Below, one piece after another: positions 33,166-37,387 of a stretch of 37,387 nucleotides of DNA. The translations under genes were made by a program, and so were the position numbers. Positions within the stretch are counted from its first letter, which is position 1, and the number at the start of each line of letters is the position of its first letter. Location of the stretch: NCBI RefSeq assembly GCF_020784725.1, contig NZ_JAJGTZ010000042.1, positions 2,501 to 39,887 of the forward strand. The letters run 5' to 3'. The DNA is from Limosilactobacillus reuteri (GTDB lineage: Bacteria > Bacillota > Bacilli > Lactobacillales > Lactobacillaceae). A model generated the notes under the pieces. It was not told where the DNA came from, made no database searches, and saw only the letters and a program-made list of their open reading frames with translations.

Positions 33166-33444
33166 ATGGCAAAAGGAAAGGTAAAAACAAGCGATAAGCG
33201 TTCAGTTCGGGACGTTAAATTAGATGAATTGGCTGGCTTATTAAATGAATTTGACGTTAATACAATGGGAGCATTAGTAAAGTCCTTAAAGAAGAGTCAA
33301 AAGAAGAGTAAGCAAAGCAAGAAAGATGAATTACGTGATACTATTGAGCGGCAACAAGAACATATCGATGAACAAAAAAATACGATTGATCAACTTAACA
33401 ATCATATTTCTAAACTAATTGATCGTCTTGATAATAAGCTGTAG
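33166..33444 (+). CDS. basic coiled-coil small protein
   Basis: A 92-residue protein; ATG 33166 is preferred because GAAAGAAG then lies nine bases upstream (an in-frame ATG at 33157 touches that sequence). A central Lys-rich segment (SLKKSQKKSKQSKKDELR) is followed by a heptad helix to the C-terminus (IERQQEHIDEQKNTIDQLNN). It could be a nucleoid- or cell-division-associated protein; not recognised. A TATAAT at 33132-33137 gives it its own promoter. Confidence 0.75.
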   Translation: MAKGKVKTSDKRSVRDVKLDELAGLLNEFDVNTMGALVKSLKKSQKKSKQSKKDELRDTIERQQEHIDEQKNTIDQLNNHISKLIDRLDNKL

Positions 33445-33488
33445 AAAAATGGCCGGGAAAAATTAAAATTTTTCACCGGCCATTTTTT
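33445..33488. terminator. bidirectional terminator
   Basis: AAAAATGGCCGG (33445-33456) pairs with CCGGCCATTTTT (33476-33487) with an A/T-rich inner loop, between convergent genes. Confidence 0.88.
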
Positions 33489-33489
33489 A

Positions 33490-34845
33490 TCATTCTTTTT
33501 TATTTACTGGTTGTTTAAATAAATCATTAAATGCTTCACTGATTGTTGGGTGGGTATAGATTTGGTCACGAAGCATTTGATAGGGCAGTTTTGCCCGCAT
33601 TGCAAGAACAATCATGTTGATAATTTCTTGCGCTTCCTGGACATAAAGGGTAGCCCCAATAATTAAGTTCGTTTGTGGATCGACTAATACCTTAAGCAGT
33701 CCACGGGTATCCTTCAATACTTTTGCTTTTGGAATTGCAGCAGCAGGCATCTTAAAGAGTAGGTAATCTTTCCCTTGTTTTTGCGCCTCTTTTTCTGTTA
33801 AGCCGACTTGTGCAAGGGAAGGTTCAATAAAGACATTGGTTGGGACAATTAAACGATCACTAACTCGACGTTCCTTATTACCGAATAATTCATCTTTAAT
33901 GATCCGAAAGTCGTCAAGTGAGATGTAAGTAAATTGGGGACCCCCTTTAACATCCCCGATTGCCCACACATTAGGAACGCTAGTATGGAGAAGGTCATCG
34001 ACAACAATCGCGCCGTTTTTAGCGACCTTAATATCTGTATTTTGCAAATCAAGGTCCGTCGTTGCAGGTTTTCGTCCGGTTGCCACTAAAATTTTATCAG
34101 CGAAAATAGTTGTTTCACGATTATCCGCTTTAGCAAAAGTAATTGCAGCTTGCTCATCTTGTTCGCTAATTGCTTTAATATCAACTCCAACTTCAAAGCG
34201 AACCCCGTTATCCTTAAAGTTTTGAATTACCATTTCAGCCACATCATCATCTTCACGTGGTAGTAAAGTCTGATGGTGATCAAGAACCGTGACGTGTGAA
34301 CCAAAGGAAGTGAACATATTCGCAAATTCAAGGCCAATATAACCGCCACCGATAATCACGAGTTCACGTGGTAACTTAGGCTGCTCCATTGCTTGGGTAG
34401 AATTCATGAGAAATGGACTATTCTTCAATCCGGGAATGTCAGGGATGGTTGGTGTTGCGCCAGTATTGATAAAAATCCGTTCACCCTTGTAAGAAAGAGT
34501 TTGCCCATCTGGCGTTTGCACATCAATCGTGTGGTTACCAGTAAAATGAGCAGTTCCATCTAAGACAGTGATATTATCTTCACTTGCTAACATTTGATAA
34601 TTTTTTTGACGGAGTTGGGATGTCATCACATTTTTTCCATCGATCGCGTCCTCAAATGAGGTTCCATGAGCAGCTTCAATAATTAGCCGTTTGGAGGGGA
34701 GACAGGCAATATTAATGCAGGTTCCTCCATACATTTGCTTCGATTTTTCAATAACAAGAACTTGTTCCCCATGTTGAGCGAGAAACTTTGCGAGTGTTTT
34801 TCCGCCCTTGCCAAACCCGATAATAATATTTTTGACTGTTTCCAT
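33490..34845 (-). CDS. RclA-like FAD/NAD(P) disulfide reductase
   Basis: A 451-residue class I flavoprotein disulfide reductase: FAD motif IIIGFGKGGK at the N-terminus, redox pair Cys43-x4-Cys48 (GGTCINIACLPSK), NAD(P) motif IIGGGYIGLEFANMF, ATGRKP, a second FAD motif VWAIGDV, and a C-terminal dimerisation domain with HPTISEAFN. It is shorter than glutathione or mercury reductases and lacks a lipoamide pattern. It resembles RclA/hypothiocyanous-acid reductases that protect against reactive chlorine species. GGAGG lies upstream of the ATG. The specific substrate is inference. Confidence 0.9.
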   Translation of the reverse strand: METVKNIIIGFGKGGKTLAKFLAQHGEQVLVIEKSKQMYGGTCINIACLPSKRLIIEAAHGTSFEDAIDGKNVMTSQLRQKNYQMLASEDNITVLDGTAHFTGNHTIDVQTPDGQTLSYKGERIFINTGATPTIPDIPGLKNSPFLMNSTQAMEQPKLPRELVIIGGGYIGLEFANMFTSFGSHVTVLDHHQTLLPREDDDVAEMVIQNFKDNGVRFEVGVDIKAISEQDEQAAITFAKADNRETTIFADKILVATGRKPATTDLDLQNTDIKVAKNGAIVVDDLLHTSVPNVWAIGDVKGGPQFTYISLDDFRIIKDELFGNKERRVSDRLIVPTNVFIEPSLAQVGLTEKEAQKQGKDYLLFKMPAAAIPKAKVLKDTRGLLKVLVDPQTNLIIGATLYVQEAQEIINMIVLAMRAKLPYQMLRDQIYTHPTISEAFNDLFKQPVNKKE

Positions 34846-35131
34846 TAAAAAGCCTCCAAAGTTGAAATTATTTTACATACTTTGAAATTATACTAAGAAT
34901 AAACGCTTTGTCACTTAAAACGCTTAAATAAGACAATTGTGCAGTTTGCATTATATTGAACAAAGTGTTAGGATAATATCGTAAATATATTAGTCCCAAC
35001 TGCAGTCAGAACTTGTATATTAAAGAAAAACGTATTAGATAAACATTGTATATTATTGATCATAGATGGTGTTTCATCAAAATAAAACGTTTTACTAATT
35101 TATAAAAAGTTTTGATTGAGGAGAGATTATA
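34846..35131. other. divergent promoter region
   Basis: About 285 AT-rich bases separate the divergently transcribed flavoprotein and SemiSWEET genes. Both promoters must lie here. I see several AT-rich stretches but no clear repeat, operator or RNA gene. Confidence 0.45.
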
Positions 35132-35452
35132 ATGAAAGCCGCGCATTTAGTAGAACACGCCAAAAAAGCAGATGAAAAGAAGCCTGTTATTCAAGAGACC
35201 AAGTTTATCGACATCTTAAGCAAGGTTGCAACAGTTGTAGCTATTTTGATGTATGTGTCCTACATTTCACAGATTAAGAATAATTTAGCAGGAAATTACG
35301 GTGCTCCTTTACAACCATTAGTGGCAGCGCTTAACTGTACGTTGTGGTGCATTTATGCTTACTTCAAGCAGCAACGTGATTGGCCAGTCTTTTGGGCAAA
35401 TTTCCCTGGCATTATTTTTGGCTTAATCACCTTTATCACATGTCTACACTAG
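35132..35452 (+). CDS. SemiSWEET-type sugar transporter
   Basis: A 106-residue protein with three helices after a 24-residue polar N-terminus, following the PQ-loop/MtN3 pattern: KVATVVAILMYVSYISQI (with S in place of P before Q), APLQPLVAALNCTLWCIYAYF, and QRDWPVFWANFPGIIFGLIT. SemiSWEETs act as homodimers and move sugars across the membrane by facilitated diffusion. GAGGAGAG precedes the ATG. It is followed by a dispersed repeat with strong hairpins that may terminate it. Confidence 0.93.
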   Translation: MKAAHLVEHAKKADEKKPVIQETKFIDILSKVATVVAILMYVSYISQIKNNLAGNYGAPLQPLVAALNCTLWCIYAYFKQQRDWPVFWANFPGIIFGLITFITCLH

Positions 35453-35462
35453 GAACAAATAG

Positions 35463-35641
35463 GGGACTGTGACATAAGTTAAGTTACTTTCATAAAAAGC
35501 AAATACGCAGTACAACAATGGCCTCTAACGTCCGGCAAAACGAACGTTAGAGGCCTATTGTTGCTTGCGGGGGCTCCCAGAGGCTAGCTTCGCGTCGAAA
35601 AACGAAGTCACAAGTGACTTCTGTCTCGCTCCCTATTTTTT
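35463..35641 (+). repeat. dispersed hairpin-rich repeat, copy 1
   Basis: About 180 bp, matched by the window end (37230-37387) with few differences and in the same orientation. A long hairpin has AACAATGGCCTCTAACGT at its left arm and ACGTTAGAGGCC-TATTGTT at its right arm. Smaller stems CTTCG/CGAAG and AGTCAC/GTGACT follow. It has no coding capacity and lies directly after the SemiSWEET gene. Probably a non-autonomous repeat (MITE/REP-like) of the host. Confidence 0.88.
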
Positions 35642-35665
35642 ATACGCTTACTCTCAACTCTATGA

Positions 35666-35671
35666 TATAAT
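35666..35671 (+). promoter_or_regulatory. -10 box of the DEDDh exonuclease gene
   Basis: TATAAT lies 35 bases before the chosen start. No good -35 box is seen. It sits just outside the dispersed repeat. Confidence 0.5.
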
Positions 35672-35705
35672 GAATCGAACATACGTTTTAGAGGGGCGAG
35701 TAGAG

Positions 35706-36410
35706 ATGCTAAAAAATGGAATGTCGGTAGTTCGTTTTAGTTCTTTTGCGCCGGTGACAGAGATGATTTTACAGTCGCTGCCCGCTGAGAAGGACAAAGA
35801 GGAACAGAAAGCACCGGCCATTAAAAACTTTGATCAATTACGTCAACGATTAAATAGTAAAGCACGATTCCTTATTTTGGATCTTGAGTTTTTTCAAGAT
35901 CAACAGAAGCATCGAAATGGAGTTGCCCAGATTGCGGGGAGAATGTTTGAAACACAAAGCGGTTTTAATTACTATCTCTATGCTCAGAATATGTCCGCTG
36001 AGCGACAATTAGCTTTTTTACGACAATATGATCTTCGCCTTTCGGAAGCAAATGAGTATGAGGTTAGACAGATTTTTAACCGGATTTTTCATTTTATTGC
36101 GGTAGAGCGGCCTGACTATATTGTTAGTTGGGATAATGGAACTGACTTTGAATCATTGAATTATGAAGCAAATCGATTAAAGATTAGGAAAGAGGACCGT
36201 CCCTGGCGTACGATTCAGTCATTAGATTTGGAAAAATTAGTCGCTAAGGAAGTATGGAAAAATAAAAATGGGATCAGTCTGGAAAAGATGTGTCGTTTGT
36301 TGCATCTTCCCCGGGTTAAATACCATCAAGCGCAAAATGATGTGATAGCGATTGAACAAATCTTGAAATTTTATGCTCGTGATTTAGAGCGTGAATTAAA
36401 TTGTCGCTGA
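35706..36410 (+). CDS. DEDDh 3'-5' exonuclease
   Basis: A 234-residue nuclease of the DnaQ/RNase T superfamily. Start chosen at ATG 35706 after a GAGG-containing ribosome binding site; upstream in-frame codons run into the repeat. All catalytic residues are present: Asp59 and Glu61 (LDLEF), Asp147 (NGTDFES), His207 and Asp212 (YHQAQND). It trims DNA or RNA 3' ends; which one is unknown. It is a useful local contrast with the acid-less DnaQ-fold protein at 7409-7903. Confidence 0.88.
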   Translation: MLKNGMSVVRFSSFAPVTEMILQSLPAEKDKEEQKAPAIKNFDQLRQRLNSKARFLILDLEFFQDQQKHRNGVAQIAGRMFETQSGFNYYLYAQNMSAERQLAFLRQYDLRLSEANEYEVRQIFNRIFHFIAVERPDYIVSWDNGTDFESLNYEANRLKIRKEDRPWRTIQSLDLEKLVAKEVWKNKNGISLEKMCRLLHLPRVKYHQAQNDVIAIEQILKFYARDLERELNCR

Positions 36411-36485
36411 TCGTTACTAAAACTTAAAATTTAGTTCATGATTTATCCCGATTGACTTTTTATAATTAGTAACAATTGAAAGAAG

Positions 36486-37220
36486 GTGAACGAGATAAAT
36501 TTCATTTTTCGACTGCTTAAGCGGATATTTATAATAGGACTTTTAGTAGGTGGAGGATGGCTTTATTTCAATGATGCACGGGTTCAAGCAACGGCGAACC
36601 AAACTGCATGGAACGTTCGTGATCGTATTGCTAAGTTAATTGGCAGGGACAATCCAAATTCAAACGATAATTCTAATCTGCACTTAAACGATGCAAATAA
36701 CGGTTCTTCTAAAAACGAACAAGGACCAACGACAGAACAACAAACAAGTACACAAACTTCAATCCCAGCGACTGGACGATGGGCGACTAATCAAGCGACG
36801 GTCTACGTAAATACAAATAATGCTCAACTTGATGCGGCTACTAATACTGCAATCCAAAACTGGAATCAAACTGGGGCATTTACATTTAAACCAGTAAACA
36901 ATCAAAGCAAAGCGGATATTGTTGTAACGACGATGAACCGCTCTGATTCAAATGCTGCTGGATTAACAAAGACATCTTCTAATTCGTTGACAAGAAGATT
37001 TATGCATGCAACGGTGTACTTAAATACATATTATTTAACTGACCTAAGTTATGGCTATAGTCAGGAACGAATTGTTAATACAGCCGAACATGAACTGGGA
37101 CATGCGATTGGACTCGATCATACTAATGCTGTTTCGGTAATGCAGCCTGCTGGATCATTCTATACGATTCAACCAGATGATGTGCAAGCAGTCCAAAAAC
37201 TATATGCTAATAATAAATAA
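36486..37220 (+). CDS. matrixin-like zinc metalloprotease, membrane-anchored
   Basis: A 244-residue protein with an uncleaved N-terminal anchor (about 8-27), a Ser/Asn/Gln/Thr-rich linker (about 55-95), and an extracellular protease domain with the zinc motif HELGHAIGLDH (202-212) and Met-turn SVMQPAGS. It resembles M10-type matrixins of lactobacilli. The GTG start is not certain: the purine-rich AAAGAAG touches it, and AAGGTG could instead serve a rare ATA at about 36495. It lies between the two dispersed repeats. Confidence 0.88.
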   Translation: MNEINFIFRLLKRIFIIGLLVGGGWLYFNDARVQATANQTAWNVRDRIAKLIGRDNPNSNDNSNLHLNDANNGSSKNEQGPTTEQQTSTQTSIPATGRWATNQATVYVNTNNAQLDAATNTAIQNWNQTGAFTFKPVNNQSKADIVVTTMNRSDSNAAGLTKTSSNSLTRRFMHATVYLNTYYLTDLSYGYSQERIVNTAEHELGHAIGLDHTNAVSVMQPAGSFYTIQPDDVQAVQKLYANNK

Positions 37221-37229
37221 AAATAGCGA

Positions 37230-37387
37230 GGGACTGTGACATAAGTTAGGTTACTTTCGTAAAAAAAGAAAATACGCAGTACAACAATGGCCTCTAACGT
37301 CCGGCAAAACCGAACGTTAGAGGCCTATTGTTGCTTGCGGGGGCTCCCAGAGGCTAGCTTCGCGTCGAAAAACGAAGTCACAAGTGA
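37230..37387 (+). repeat. dispersed hairpin-rich repeat, copy 2 (cut by window end)
   Basis: Second copy of 35463-35641 with small changes: TTAGGTTACTTTCG for TTAAGTTACTTTCA, one extra C in the loop and a 2-base longer A run. The long hairpin arms (GGCCTCTAACGT / ACGTTAGAGGCC) are conserved. It continues past the end of the window. Confidence 0.88.

Overview
The window looks like a chromosome segment of an AT-rich Lactobacillaceae, most likely Limosilactobacillus (L. reuteri group). The basis is family recognition: a KxYKxGKxW/LPxTG surface protein with a SEC10/PgrA-type domain, a SemiSWEET, a matrixin-like protease, an NhaC-type carrier, and Gram-positive-type 23S/5S/tRNA sequences. Species assignment is inference, because no database search was possible.

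Layout. (1) 1-910: the 3' end of a 23S rRNA, a 5S rRNA and a tRNA-Thr. (2) About 900-17482: a 16.6-kb integrated element inserted at the 3' end of the tRNA-Thr, bounded by imperfect direct repeats of about 200 bp (900-1104 and 17472-17664). Its left half carries a membrane protein, a lipoprotein, an XRE regulator and a large sortase-anchored surface protein. Its middle carries, on the minus strand, an intact serine recombinase, a second serine-recombinase-like protein that has lost its catalytic residues, and a DnaQ-fold protein that has also lost its catalytic acids. After an origin-like region of AT-rich palindromes comes a plus-strand module: a short family-B-polymerase-like protein, an SF3 (P4/D5-type) helicase, a small protein, an Xis-like HTH protein and a tyrosine integrase. 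The right end holds an AlbA_2/Schlafen-type protein and a truncated fic gene. I see no relaxase, terminase, capsid or type IV secretion gene, so the element looks like a self-replicating, integrating satellite or plasmid-like island rather than a complete phage or ICE.

(3) 17700-28500: core-type metabolism and transport. There is a quinone-reductase-like gene divergent from an HxlR regulator, an MHS-type MFS transporter behind a structured leader, two NAD(P)-binding Rossmann proteins, a cytochrome-b5-like protein, an NhaC-family carrier preceded by a tyrosine-rich leader peptide and a nested set of alternative hairpins, a CDF metal exporter, a 30-aa hydrophobic protein, an RBBP9-type hydrolase with a PsiE-like membrane protein, and a divergent triose-phosphate isomerase. 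(4) 28551-37387: tRNA-His, aldo/keto reductase, PAP2 phosphatase, a PLD-helicase-DUF3427 protein, a coiled-coil protein, an RclA-like flavoprotein disulfide reductase, SemiSWEET, a DEDDh exonuclease and a matrixin-like protease. The last two genes lie between two copies of a dispersed hairpin-rich repeat.

Most novel points: the operon of an active recombinase with two apparent pseudo-enzymes and its iterated AGTGCA sites; the mini-polymerase/SF3 replication module with a palindromic origin; and the tyrosine-codon leader peptide with switchable hairpins in front of the NhaC-type carrier.
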